A stretch of 8,919 bases of DNA from Desulfobacteraceae bacterium (GCA_024636355.1 JAGXHH010000191.1:1-8919); one strand, 5' to 3'; shown: positions 1-7,661, counted from the first letter of the stretch. Translations and numbers: made by a program. Notes: generated by a model from the letters alone, not told the origin.

Positions 1-941
1 CCCCCGGACAACTTGAAAAACCCGACTTGCAGGATCACCGAGATTGCCTCGATCACGAAGACGCCGCCGACGATCACCATCAGGATTTCCTGCTTGGTGA
101 TGATGGCAATCGCTCCCAGGGTGCCGCCCAGGGGCAGCGAGCCCACATCGCCCATGAAAATCTGCGCCGGATAGGCGTTGAACCACAAAAAACCGAGACC
201 CGCCCCGGCAAGAGCCCCGCACAGGATCGTCACTTCCCCGCAGCCGGCCACGTAGTTGATCTGGAGGTAATCGGCAATCCGGATGTGGCCGGCGACATAG
301 GCAAACAGCATGTAAGTGCCCGCCGCAATGATAACCGGCCCTATGGCCAGGCCGTCGAGACCGTCCGTGAGATTGACCGCATTCGATGTTCCCACGATCA
401 CCAGGATGGCAAACAGGATGTAAGCCACCCCCAGATCGGGCGAAAACGTTTTTATAAACGGCAGCGTGATCTGGCTGGAAAAACCCGGGTGCGTATACAG
501 GAGCACGCCAACAAAAGCGGCAATGGCCGTTTGAAGGGAAAATTTGGTCAACGAGGACAAGCCCAGGTTGCGCTTCTGGATCTGTTTCCGGTAATCGTCC
601 AGAAACCCGATGCCGAAGTAACCCAGTGTGACCAGCAGGATAATCCAAATATAATAATTGCTCAGGTCAGCCCACATCAGGGTGGCGGCAACAACGGACA
701 TGATGATGAGCACACCGCCCATGGTGGGGGTTCCCGCCTTGTCCTGGTGGGATGCCGGCCCCAGACGCCGGATGTACTGGCCGATCTGTTTTTCCCGCAT
801 CAGGGCGATCATCCACGGCCCCATTACAAAACAGATCAGAAAAGCGGTCAAACCGGCCAGGATCGTGCGGAACGTGATGTAGCGAAACACGTTGAACGCG
901 GAAAACTGCTCGTGGAGTCCATATAGAAGGTAATAAAGCAT
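1..941 (-). CDS. mraY: Phospho-N-acetylmuramoyl-pentapeptide-transferase MraY (3' end outside window)
   Basis: MraY is the integral membrane enzyme that transfers phospho-MurNAc-pentapeptide from UDP to undecaprenyl phosphate, giving lipid I on the cytoplasmic face. The reading frame from the ATG at 941 gives 313 residues before the window edge. Motifs in order are HQDKAGTPTMGG (residues 65-76), FLDDYRK (113-119, with the catalytic Asp pair at 115-116), NAVNLTDGLDGLA (187-199) and FMGDVGSLPLGG (262-273, third catalytic Asp at 265). Several hydrophobic helices separate them. The family is usually about 360 residues, so roughly 45 C-terminal residues are missing, including the region of the usual His-rich motif. 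It starts 7 bases after the murF stop, with no clear Shine-Dalgarno sequence, so translation probably depends on coupling to murF. The Pro in GSLPLGG, where Ala is common, is a small variation. The long open frame on the other strand is only a shadow. Confidence 0.97.
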   Translation of the reverse strand, partial: MLYYLLYGLHEQFSAFNVFRYITFRTILAGLTAFLICFVMGPWMIALMREKQIGQYIRRLGPASHQDKAGTPTMGGVLIIMSVVAATLMWADLSNYYIWIILLVTLGYFGIGFLDDYRKQIQKRNLGLSSLTKFSLQTAIAAFVGVLLYTHPGFSSQITLPFIKTFSPDLGVAYILFAILVIVGTSNAVNLTDGLDGLAIGPVIIAAGTYMLFAYVAGHIRIADYLQINYVAGCGEVTILCGALAGAGLGFLWFNAYPAQIFMGDVGSLPLGGTLGAIAIITKQEILMVIVGGVFVIEAISVILQVGFFKLSG

Positions 942-948
942 AAAGGTG

Positions 949-2391
949 TTATACCGGCTTACAGTTAAGAGTATGGTTGCAGACAGTGGCCCCGTCCGTC
1001 AGTTTTTCGACGATATCTTCCATACCGGTGCTGCGGGAGCCTTTGACCAGAACCCAGTCGCCGGCTTCAAGTTCACTGTCGAGATCCTTGATAATATCCG
1101 CTTTGGTTCCGACAAATATTTCGCTGCCGGCCATTCCGGCAGATCGCGCTCCCTGGGCTACCCGGGAGGCGAATTCTCCGGTGAGATAGAGCCGGGTCAC
1201 ACTGGCTTCTGCCGCAATCCGGCCGATCTGTTCATGGTGGCTTGCGGCGGCCTCTCCGAGTTCGAGCATGTCGCCGGCCACCAGGATTCCCCGTTTTTTG
1301 GAAGTCAGGCCGGACAGTGATTTGATGGCGGCCGCCATGGATCCCGGATTCGCATTATAGGTATCGTCGATAATATAGGCGCCCCGGGAAGTTTCATAGA
1401 TGGCCATCCGCCCCTTTACGGCACGGAAACCTTCCAGTCCCTTCTTTATGTCTTCGGGTCCGATCCCAAGAAGATGGGCTGCAGTGGCCGCCGCCAGCGC
1501 GTTGTACGTCATGAAGCTACCGTAAACGTTTAAGCGGATATCGGTTCGGGAATCGGGCAGGGCCAGGGTGAACTCGATTCTGCCGTCTCGCTGGGTGATC
1601 CGTTCGGCCCGGACGTCGGCATCCGCGCTGATGCCGAACATCATGACCCGGCTTGCCGCCTGCGCTTTGAGGTAAAGCCCGTAGGCGTCGTCGGCATTCA
1701 GGACAACGGTTCCTTCAGGATGGATATTTTCAAGCAGTTCGCCCTTGGCCCGAGCGACCGTCTCAATATCGCCAAGTCCTTCCAGGTGCGCCGGGCCGAT
1801 GTTGGTGATGACCCCGATATCGGGGCGGCAGATGGCCGACAGGCGCCGGATTTCCCCCGGCCGGCTCATGCCGAGTTCGAGTACCGCCACTTCGTGGGCG
1901 GACTCCAGGTTAAACAGCGTCAGGGGGAGCCCGATTTCATTGTTAAAATTGCCCATGGTTGCCAGGGTCGCAAACCGCTGCCGGCAGATCGCAGCTGTCA
2001 TTTCCTTGGTGGATGTTTTCCCATTCGACCCCGTAATAGCCACTACCGGGACCGCGGCCCGTCTGCGCTGATATCCGGCCAGACTGCCCAGTGCTGCGAT
2101 CGTGTCGGTAACCGCCAGGCAGCAGACGCCTCTTTTTTCCATTTGCCCGATCGGCAACTGTCCGATTTTTGCCCGTCCGACGATCACGCACCGGACGCCC
2201 CGATCCACAACGTCGTCGATGAAATCATGGCCATCGAAGCGCATGCCGGCAATCGCCACAAACAGATCGCCTGGGGCGGTTTTTCGCGAATCGATGCGGA
2301 CGCCGGCAAATCGTTCCGGGCAGCGCTTCGTCAACAACTCGGCGCCGGTGGCCTCCAGCAGGTTTTCAATTGTCCAGTAAAGTTCGGTCAT
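949..2391 (-). CDS. murF: UDP-N-acetylmuramoyl-tripeptide--D-alanyl-D-alanine ligase MurF
   Basis: MurF is the cytoplasmic ATP-dependent ligase that adds D-Ala-D-Ala to UDP-MurNAc-tripeptide, the last soluble step of peptidoglycan precursor synthesis. The 480-residue length is close to the usual family size. The N-terminal UDP-binding domain has RIDSRKTAPGDLFVAI (32-47). The central ATP domain has the P-loop GSNGKTSTKE (121-130) and NNEIGLPLTL (150-159). The C-terminal domain has DDTYNANP (342-349) and GDMLELGE (373-380), both typical of MurF rather than of other Mur ligases. The ATG at 2391 overlaps the murE TGA as ATGA, and a GGAAAGAG stretch lies just upstream and can serve as ribosome binding site. 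It sits between murE and mraY, the preceding and following steps of the pathway. No key residue looks altered. Confidence 0.97.
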   Translation of the reverse strand: MTELYWTIENLLEATGAELLTKRCPERFAGVRIDSRKTAPGDLFVAIAGMRFDGHDFIDDVVDRGVRCVIVGRAKIGQLPIGQMEKRGVCCLAVTDTIAALGSLAGYQRRRAAVPVVAITGSNGKTSTKEMTAAICRQRFATLATMGNFNNEIGLPLTLFNLESAHEVAVLELGMSRPGEIRRLSAICRPDIGVITNIGPAHLEGLGDIETVARAKGELLENIHPEGTVVLNADDAYGLYLKAQAASRVMMFGISADADVRAERITQRDGRIEFTLALPDSRTDIRLNVYGSFMTYNALAAATAAHLLGIGPEDIKKGLEGFRAVKGRMAIYETSRGAYIIDDTYNANPGSMAAAIKSLSGLTSKKRGILVAGDMLELGEAAASHHEQIGRIAAEASVTRLYLTGEFASRVAQGARSAGMAGSEIFVGTKADIIKDLDSELEAGDWVLVKGSRSTGMEDIVEKLTDGATVCNHTLNCKPV

Positions 2392-3917
2392 CTCTTTCCG
2401 TATCCATGTTCGGCCAACGCCTTTTGCGCCTCGATGCGATCGTCGAAGGCGATTTTATTCCGGCCGATAATCTGGTAAGTTTCATGCCCCTTGCCGGCAA
2501 TCAGCAGACCGTCTCCGGCACGCAACAACCCGATAGCCAGCCGGATCGCCCGTGCCCTGTCCGGTTCGACCACAGCGATTTTCGAATCAAAACCGGCATC
2601 GATCTGCTCCGGTGCAAGAACGGGACTGCCTGTACGGCGCACCCCCGCCAGAATGTCTTCTATGATTCCGTCGGGCGGCTCGGTGCGGGGGTTGTCCGAT
2701 GTCACGATCGCCAGGTCGGCCAACCGGGCGGCAATTTCTCCCATCAGCGGCCGTTTTCCCTTGTCCCGGTCGCCGCCGCAGCCGAACACACAGATCAGCC
2801 GCCCCGGGATAATCGTTTTTAAAGTGGCCAGCACATTTTCCAGGGCATCGGGCGTATGGCAGAAATCGACGAATACGTGACGGGACGCATCATTTGGCAC
2901 CGGTTCGAGACGGCCCGGTACGCTCACAAAGGTTTCAATGCCCGCTCGAATGGCTTCCGGCGCAATTCCCAAAGCGATTGCCGCCCCGGCGGCACTCAGG
3001 ATGTTTTCCAGGTTGAACCGCCCGATCAACGGGGAATGCACCGCAATTTCTTCACCGAAGAGGCGCAGTGTCGCTGAAATACCGGTTTCGTCATACCGGA
3101 CAGAGGCGGCCTGCACCGCATGGGACGCATCGGTGCCTGCGGTGACCAGCCGCACTCCGGCAAGCTCGTTTGAAAACATCCGCCCGCAGGCGTCGTCGCA
3201 ATTGATCACGGCTGCCTTTCCGGAGGCAGCCTGTAAGTATCTCGTAAAAAAAAGCTTTTTGGCATCCCGGTAAGCGGCCATATCGCTGTGGAAATCCAGG
3301 TGGTCCTGGGTCAGGTTCGTAAATATGCCGAGGGCAAACCGGCAGCCGTTGATCCGGTCAAGGACCACCCCGTGCGAAGAGACTTCCATGATCACGTGGG
3401 TCGCGCCGGCATCTGCCATCAGGGCAAGCAGCCGCTGCAGATCGCTCGCCTCGGGCGTGGTCAGACCGCTCTCGACGATGTCGTCGCCAAGATGGTAATC
3501 GATTGTCCCGATCATTCCGGAAAAGATATTTGCCTTTCGCAAAATATGCTCCAGAAGATAGGCCGAGGTGGTTTTGCCGTTGGTTCCGGTAATACCGATC
3601 AGGGTCAACCGTTCGGACGGGTGCCCGTAAAAGGCAGCGGCCAGCGGCCCCAGGACCTGCCGCGTATCCGGCACCCGGATAACGGCGGCATGGACGGCAT
3701 TCACCGGCTGTTGCACCACTACTGCCACAGCACCCCGGTTCACGGCGTCTTCGACAAAGTGGTGGCCATCGGCAACATGGCCCGGAAGTGCAACGAAAAC
3801 TCCGCCGGGCGCCACCTCTTTTGAACGATAGAAGATACCCGTAATGTCGGGATCAGATGCCGGCCCCGGCGTCACCCGTGCGTCACGGAGCACGTTTATG
3901 AGAGCATTTAATTTCAT
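2388..3917 (-). CDS. murE: UDP-N-acetylmuramoyl-L-alanyl-D-glutamate--2,6-diaminopimelate ligase MurE
   Basis: MurE is the cytoplasmic ligase that adds the third amino acid to UDP-MurNAc-L-Ala-D-Glu. At 509 residues it is close to normal length. It has the P-loop GTNGKTT (111-117), EVSSHG (178-183), the Ala-Lys pair at 219-220 that matches the carbamylated lysine region, CGGDRDKGKRPLMG (380-393), DNPR (408-411) and GKGHE (475-479). The DNPR motif marks meso-diaminopimelate-type enzymes, so the peptidoglycan is predicted to be the usual Gram-negative DAP type. Two spots differ from common consensus: YRSKEV (30-35) where YDSR is usual in the UDP-binding domain, and DFCHTPD (351-357) where DYAHTPD is usual. 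Both arrangements leave the fold motifs intact. The ATG overlaps the ftsI stop as ATGA. An AGAGG at 3931-3935 is rather far upstream, so coupled translation from ftsI is likely. Confidence 0.97.
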   Translation of the reverse strand: MKLNALINVLRDARVTPGPASDPDITGIFYRSKEVAPGGVFVALPGHVADGHHFVEDAVNRGAVAVVVQQPVNAVHAAVIRVPDTRQVLGPLAAAFYGHPSERLTLIGITGTNGKTTSAYLLEHILRKANIFSGMIGTIDYHLGDDIVESGLTTPEASDLQRLLALMADAGATHVIMEVSSHGVVLDRINGCRFALGIFTNLTQDHLDFHSDMAAYRDAKKLFFTRYLQAASGKAAVINCDDACGRMFSNELAGVRLVTAGTDASHAVQAASVRYDETGISATLRLFGEEIAVHSPLIGRFNLENILSAAGAAIALGIAPEAIRAGIETFVSVPGRLEPVPNDASRHVFVDFCHTPDALENVLATLKTIIPGRLICVFGCGGDRDKGKRPLMGEIAARLADLAIVTSDNPRTEPPDGIIEDILAGVRRTGSPVLAPEQIDAGFDSKIAVVEPDRARAIRLAIGLLRAGDGLLIAGKGHETYQIIGRNKIAFDDRIEAQKALAEHGYGKR

Positions 3918-5662
3918 ACCGGGTTGTTAACCTCTTTCAGACGAACCGTCGGCCCCGGCAAAACAGGGGGGACATCCAGGTAATTAAAGGTTTCCCGGAC
4001 GATTTCCCTGAAGGCCGGTGCGGCCACGATTCCGCCGTAATGATTTCCCTTCGGCCCTTCGACCATGACCAGAACGGCCAGCTTCGGGGATTCAAACGGT
4101 GCAAACCCGACGAACGCCGCATTGTACTCACAATTGAGATAGGTTCCATTGGAATTGATGATCTGGGCCGTACCCGTTTTTCCGCACACCGGATAACCGT
4201 CGGGAACCGCCTGCGGGCCGGTGCCGTCGGGTTCGGTAACGGCGCGCATCATGATTTTCAACTGCTCGGCGGTTTCCGGATTAATGGCCTGCCGGATAAT
4301 TTTCGGTTCGAATTGTTGCAGAATACTGCCGTCGGGGTTGGTGATCGCCTTGACCATTCTCGGCTGCATCAGTACGCCGTGATTGGCGATAGCCGATACG
4401 GCGGTCAACAGCTGGACGGCCGAAACCGAAACCCCCTGGCCGAACGAAATCGTGGCGTGATCGATAGCCCGCCATGACTCGTAATGGCGAAGCGTGCCGG
4501 CAGATTCCCCAGGGCAGTCAATACCGGTTTTCTCGCCGAATCCGAATTTACCGAGCGTGTCATAAAGCGCTTTCGGACCGATCATCTCCGCAATCTTGGC
4601 TGCCCCGATATTGCTCGAGTATTTCACGATGTCATGGAGCGTCAGCCATTCATACGGATGGGTGTCGTGGATCACGTTGCTGCCGATCCGATATTTTCCG
4701 TTTTCACAGTCGATCTGGGTCCCGGGAGTGCAGATGCCCGAATCAAGAGCGGCGGCGGCGAGAAAGACCTTCATCGTCGAACCGGGTTCAAACGGGTCTG
4801 TAATAGCCCGATTCCGCCAGGTCTCCCTCGGAAACTGGCCAAACGCATTGGGATTAAACGTCGGGTAATGGGCCAGCGCCCGGATCGCGCCGGTGTCCGG
4901 CCGCATGACCACCGCCATCCCCGATTTGGCATTGTATTTCAACACCGCCTTCTTCAGGGCCTGCTCGGCAATGAACTGGATGTTGGCATCGATGGTCAGA
5001 ATCAGGTTCTTGCCTTCCATCTCCGGTGTCCGAACCTTTGTTTGCTGAAAGATACGCCCCAGGGCGTCTTTAATGACAGTCTGCTTCCAGGTGTCTCCCT
5101 TCAGGTACTCATCGTAATAATATTCAAGACCCTCGAGCCCGTGAGCATCGGTTCCGGAAAACCCGAGCACCTGTGCGGAAAGCGATTTGTTAGGGTAAAT
5201 CCGGGAAAAACTATCCGTAAAATCCAGACCTTTGGAGACCACCCGGGAAAGGGCCTTCGCTTTGTCCGGCGATTCATTGCGTTTGATCCAGACAAACGAT
5301 TTGTCCAGTGCCAGCCGTTTTTCCAGCGCCTGCCGGTCTACGGTCAGCACCTGGGAAACCGCTGCAGCGATTTCGCCCGGATTTTCGATCTGCCGGGGAT
5401 GGGCCCCGATATTGACGACTTTCGTACTGACCACCAGTTCCCGGGATTTCACATCGTAGATTGTGCCGCGTTTTCCGCGACTCTCGACCGCCCGGCAGTA
5501 TTCGGAGGACGCCCGCTGAGACAATCCGTCATCTGCAAACACCTGCAGGTAAACCGCTTTTAACCCGATGACAAGGTAGCACAGGGTAAATCCGATGCCG
5601 GCAATCAGGATGCGGCGATTGCGCCTGGCGATCCGCTGGTTTTCCTGTGCGGTATGGTTCAT
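3914..5662 (-). CDS. ftsI: Septal peptidoglycan transpeptidase FtsI (PBP3 class B)
   Basis: FtsI is the class B penicillin-binding protein that cross-links septal peptidoglycan within the divisome. The 582-residue protein starts with a basic cytoplasmic tail (residues 1-18), then one membrane anchor (about 19-41). The dimerisation (pedestal) region follows, with the RGTIYD segment at 65-70. The transpeptidase domain carries all three active-site motifs: STMK with the nucleophile Ser295 and Lys298, SSN at 349-351, and KTGT at 495-498. The chain ends about 85 residues after KTG with no PASTA repeat, so it resembles the short E. coli-type enzyme rather than PASTA-bearing homologues. It starts with an ATG overlapping the ftsL TGA by four bases and has no obvious Shine-Dalgarno sequence, which implies coupling to ftsL. 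The pairing with ftsL just upstream matches the FtsL-FtsI partnership at the septum. Confidence 0.96.
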   Translation of the reverse strand: MNHTAQENQRIARRNRRILIAGIGFTLCYLVIGLKAVYLQVFADDGLSQRASSEYCRAVESRGKRGTIYDVKSRELVVSTKVVNIGAHPRQIENPGEIAAAVSQVLTVDRQALEKRLALDKSFVWIKRNESPDKAKALSRVVSKGLDFTDSFSRIYPNKSLSAQVLGFSGTDAHGLEGLEYYYDEYLKGDTWKQTVIKDALGRIFQQTKVRTPEMEGKNLILTIDANIQFIAEQALKKAVLKYNAKSGMAVVMRPDTGAIRALAHYPTFNPNAFGQFPRETWRNRAITDPFEPGSTMKVFLAAAALDSGICTPGTQIDCENGKYRIGSNVIHDTHPYEWLTLHDIVKYSSNIGAAKIAEMIGPKALYDTLGKFGFGEKTGIDCPGESAGTLRHYESWRAIDHATISFGQGVSVSAVQLLTAVSAIANHGVLMQPRMVKAITNPDGSILQQFEPKIIRQAINPETAEQLKIMMRAVTEPDGTGPQAVPDGYPVCGKTGTAQIINSNGTYLNCEYNAAFVGFAPFESPKLAVLVMVEGPKGNHYGGIVAAPAFREIVRETFNYLDVPPVLPGPTVRLKEVNNPV

Positions 5663-5979
5663 GGCATGATCACGATCTGGTCGGGTTTCGGGGTCGTCAA
5701 TCCGAGCTTTTCACGTGCATAGCTCCCCAGCAGTCGGGGTGATTGCATTCGCACCCGTTCGATTTGAAGTTTTTTGCGCATTTCCCCAAGTTTCTCCTGT
5801 TCTTCGCGGGCCTGGACAAGTTCATACCCGATGCGCCGGCACTGCACCCCGCACCAGGTGGCAAAAAAGACTTCAGCCAGCAAGCCCGTCAGCAGAATCA
5901 TTCCGACAACCACCAACCGGGGGGTCAGGAGCTCCTCGCCGCGCTTTTTGTTTTTTTGCGTCACGTCCAATGGGAGCAC
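5659..5979 (-). CDS. ftsL: Cell division protein FtsL (GTG start)
   Basis: FtsL is a small bitopic divisome protein; in well-studied bacteria it works with FtsB and FtsQ to activate FtsW and FtsI. The 106-residue chain fits the family: a basic N-terminal tail (residues 1-20), a membrane helix (about 21-42), then a charged heptad-like coiled coil (about 48-85, rich in Glu, Lys, Leu, Arg) and a short C-terminal LGLTTPKPDQIVIMP segment. FtsL is poorly conserved in sequence, so the call rests on topology, size and position between rsmH and ftsI. The start is a GTG at 5979, supported by a strong GAAGGAG eight bases upstream inside the end of rsmH. No later ATG precedes the membrane helix, so a shorter start is unlikely. 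Cys43 and Cys47 at the periplasmic edge of the helix are a curiosity. Confidence 0.88.
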   Translation of the reverse strand: MLPLDVTQKNKKRGEELLTPRLVVVGMILLTGLLAEVFFATWCGVQCRRIGYELVQAREEQEKLGEMRKKLQIERVRMQSPRLLGSYAREKLGLTTPKPDQIVIMP

Positions 5980-5982
5980 CGC

Positions 5983-6951
5983 TTAAACTCCTTCTTCTAT
6001 GCCGGGTGCATCGGGCAATTTTTCCGCCGCCCTTACAATGGCGCTTCGGGACATGGGGTTTCGTTCAATCTCGCCGTCTGACGGCCGCAGCGGCTTTCGC
6101 GTGAGCACCCGGACTTTCGGCTTGTTTCCGCAGACACATACCGGCAGGTCCCTGGGGCATTTACATCCTTTTTCCAAATTCTTCAACCCGTGTTTGACAA
6201 TGCGGTCCTCGAGAGAATGAAAGGCAATCACACACAGCCTTCCCCCGGGATTGAGCAGATTGACGACGTTTTCCATAAACGAATCGATCACCTCGAGTTC
6301 CCGGTTGACCGCAATCCGCAGGGCCATAAAAACCTTTGTGGCAGGATGAATCCGGCGCTTGGCTGCCGATGCCTGGGGGATCGCCTCCCGGACAATCTCC
6401 ACCAGCTGACCCGTGGAGGTGATTTCACCCTGACTGCGCCGCTCCACGATTTCCCGAACGATCCGTCGGGCCCATCGCTCCTCGCCGTAGTCCCAGAAAA
6501 TACGTTCGAGACGAGACGGTTCCGACAGATTGACGATATCGGCAGCGGTGGTGGGATTGTTGACGTCCATGCGCATATCGAGCGGCTCGTCTGTCCTGAA
6601 GGAAAAGCCCCGGCCGGAAGATTCGATCTGGTACAACGAAAGACCCAGATCGACCAGAATGCCGTCAACAGCGTCCAGGTTCAAATCGGAAAGGATGTTC
6701 GGAAGATCTATGAAATTATCACGGAACAGACGAACGTTTGCAGCAAACGGTCGCAAAACATCTTTGGCGTGTTCAATAGCGGCCGAGTCCTGATCGATAC
6801 CGATCAGCAGGCCGTCGGGAAGTATCTTTTCGGCAATCGCGGCGGCATGCCCGGCGCCGCCGACGGTACAATCGACAATCCGTTTTCCCGGCGCGCAATT
6901 CAACAGGGAAACGACTTCGTCACGCATCACCGGAATATGTCGATATTGCAT
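5983..6951 (-). CDS. rsmH: 16S rRNA (cytosine(1402)-N(4))-methyltransferase RsmH
   Basis: RsmH (formerly MraW) uses S-adenosylmethionine to methylate N4 of C1402 in 16S rRNA at the ribosomal P site. The 322-residue protein shows HIPVM (5-9), the SAM-binding DCTVGGAGHA (27-36), GIDQD (51-55), DGILVDLGLS (96-105), RGFSFRTDEPLDMRMD (114-129), ALRIAVNREL (210-219) and IAFHSLEDRIVK (242-253). Near the C-terminus is a Cys-rich loop, CKCPRDLPVCVC (263-274), a pattern found in a subset of RsmH proteins and possibly metal-binding. The ATG at 6951 lies after a run of eight A that also spans the mraZ stop, leaving five bases between the two genes. Only a weak AGGG precedes it. It is the second gene of the mra operon, its usual place. 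Confidence 0.97.
   Translation of the reverse strand: MQYRHIPVMRDEVVSLLNCAPGKRIVDCTVGGAGHAAAIAEKILPDGLLIGIDQDSAAIEHAKDVLRPFAANVRLFRDNFIDLPNILSDLNLDAVDGILVDLGLSLYQIESSGRGFSFRTDEPLDMRMDVNNPTTAADIVNLSEPSRLERIFWDYGEERWARRIVREIVERRSQGEITSTGQLVEIVREAIPQASAAKRRIHPATKVFMALRIAVNRELEVIDSFMENVVNLLNPGGRLCVIAFHSLEDRIVKHGLKNLEKGCKCPRDLPVCVCGNKPKVRVLTRKPLRPSDGEIERNPMSRSAIVRAAEKLPDAPGIEEGV
5988..5994 (-). promoter_or_regulatory. Strong Shine-Dalgarno for ftsL
   Basis: GAAGGAG lies inside the last codons of rsmH, eight bases upstream of GTG at 5979. It is the clearest ribosome binding site inside the operon and decides the choice of the GTG as ftsL start. Confidence 0.8.
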
Positions 6952-6956
6952 TTTTT

Positions 6957-7406
6957 TTATAACCCTATACTGGCAATTTCGTTTCGAACCTCCTCATTGT
7001 TCATATCCTCTTCTTCGAACCTCTGGTTTTCATAATCCCATCTTTCCCGCGACCAGACTTCAAAGTGATCGAGGACACCCACCATGACGATGTCTTTATC
7101 CAGGTGGGCATACTGCCTGAGGGAGGGGGGCACCAGTATCCGGCCCTGCCTGTCAAGCGGGCAGTCCTGTGCGGAACCGATGAAATAGCGCTTGAAACGT
7201 CGCAGGGCTTCGGTTTTATCCTTCCGATCAAGAATTTGGCGCTCTACACCGCTCCAGATGTCATAGGGGTAAGCCACCAGCATCCCGTCGATCCTGGACA
7301 GGACCAGGCCGTCTCCCCCGTTTTCGGTAACGAGTTCCCGGAACCGCGCAGGTATGATGATGCGGCCCTTGGTATCGATTGTATGATATGAACTCCCCCG
7401 AAACAT
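6957..7406 (-). CDS. mraZ: Transcriptional regulator MraZ
   Basis: MraZ is a nucleoid-associated DNA-binding protein of the SpoVT/AbrB (swapped-hairpin) fold. It assembles as a ring and, in E. coli, represses its own dcw operon. The 149 residues contain two tandem AbrB-like units, each with the DxxxR signature: DTKGR at 11-15 and DRQGR at 85-89, followed by RIIIPARFR and RILVPPSLR. The acidic C-terminal tail (about 129-149) is not part of the core fold. The ATG at 7406 is chosen because FRGSSYHTIDTKGR is the canonical N-terminus and GGGGGAG precedes it. As the first gene of the cluster it is next to a promoter with three TGG repeats that fit MraZ binding sites, so negative autoregulation is inferred. 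Confidence 0.97.
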   Translation of the reverse strand: MFRGSSYHTIDTKGRIIIPARFRELVTENGGDGLVLSRIDGMLVAYPYDIWSGVERQILDRKDKTEALRRFKRYFIGSAQDCPLDRQGRILVPPSLRQYAHLDKDIVMVGVLDHFEVWSRERWDYENQRFEEEDMNNEEVRNEIASIGL

Positions 7407-7410
7407 CTCG

Positions 7411-7417
7411 CTCCCCC
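7411..7417 (-). promoter_or_regulatory. Ribosome binding site of mraZ, overlapping the operator
   Basis: GGGGGAG ends four bases upstream of the mraZ ATG. The third TGG repeat of the putative MraZ operator shares these bases, so any regulatory change here would also affect translation initiation. Confidence 0.75.
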
Positions 7418-7438
7418 AATTTTATCCACTTTACACCA
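7414..7438 (-). promoter_or_regulatory. Putative MraZ operator: three TGG repeats at 10-bp steps
   Basis: Read on the minus strand, TGGTG starts at 7438, TGGAT at 7428 and TGGGG at 7418, each separated by five bases. This is the spacing known for MraZ sites in E. coli and other bacteria (TGGGN with 5-bp spacers), placing the repeats on one face of the helix. They lie just downstream of the predicted transcription start and upstream of the mraZ ATG. Only the third repeat matches TGGG fully; the others keep TGG. Binding is inferred, not shown. Confidence 0.75.
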
Positions 7439-7450
7439 CTACTTTAGTTA

Positions 7451-7478
7451 AATCTACCTGATTAAGATAAATTGTCAA
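7451..7478 (-). promoter_or_regulatory. Sigma70-type promoter of the mra/dcw operon
   Basis: On the minus strand a perfect TTGACA box (7478-7473) is followed after 16 bases by TAGATT (7456-7451), four of six matches to TATAAT. A T-rich tract lies immediately upstream of the -35 box and could act as an UP-like element. The predicted start is near 7444, leaving a leader of about 38 bases that contains the TGG repeats and the mraZ ribosome binding site. Confidence 0.65.
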
Positions 7479-7578
7479 GAAAAAAAGCAAACGCATTAGA
7501 TAATTTTATTTGTAATTCTAAATACTAACTAACCATTAAGGCGATCGTGGTTGAAAGTGGGGGAAGAAAATGATCATT

Positions 7579-7609
7579 CGGTTTCCAGAAGAAAAACCGC
7601 CTTTTTTTT
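7579..7609 (+). terminator. Terminator-like hairpin with T tract
   Basis: CGGTTT (7579-7584) pairs perfectly with AAACCG (7594-7599) around a nine-base loop. Two C and then eight T (7602-7609) follow on the plus strand. This has the layout of a weak intrinsic terminator. There is no plus-strand gene to its left in the window, so what it would terminate is unclear: possibly a short leader RNA or antisense readthrough from the divergent region. The T tract can alternatively pair with AAAAAAG at 7617-7623. With only six base pairs, chance cannot be excluded. Confidence 0.4.
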
Positions 7610-7661
7610 GGGAGACAAAAAAGCCCATTCGGCTGAACATTTCCGAAACGGCATTCGACGC

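Noticed and set aside
27..926. 299-aa open frame on the plus strand opposite mraY
   Set aside because: It is antisense to a clearly conserved MraY frame, has a low-complexity Asp/His/Gln/Arg-rich composition and shows no family motif.
1720..2478. 252-aa open frame on the plus strand opposite murF
   Set aside because: Antisense shadow with no recognisable domain and no convincing ribosome binding site.
4484..5563. 359-aa open frame on the plus strand opposite ftsI
   Set aside because: Shadow frame of a GC-rich conserved gene; FtsI on the other strand has all catalytic motifs.
3914..5662. Possible truncation of FtsI because no PASTA domain is present
   Set aside because: The length of 582 residues matches the PASTA-less E. 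coli type, and the stop overlaps murE by ATGA, so the end looks native.
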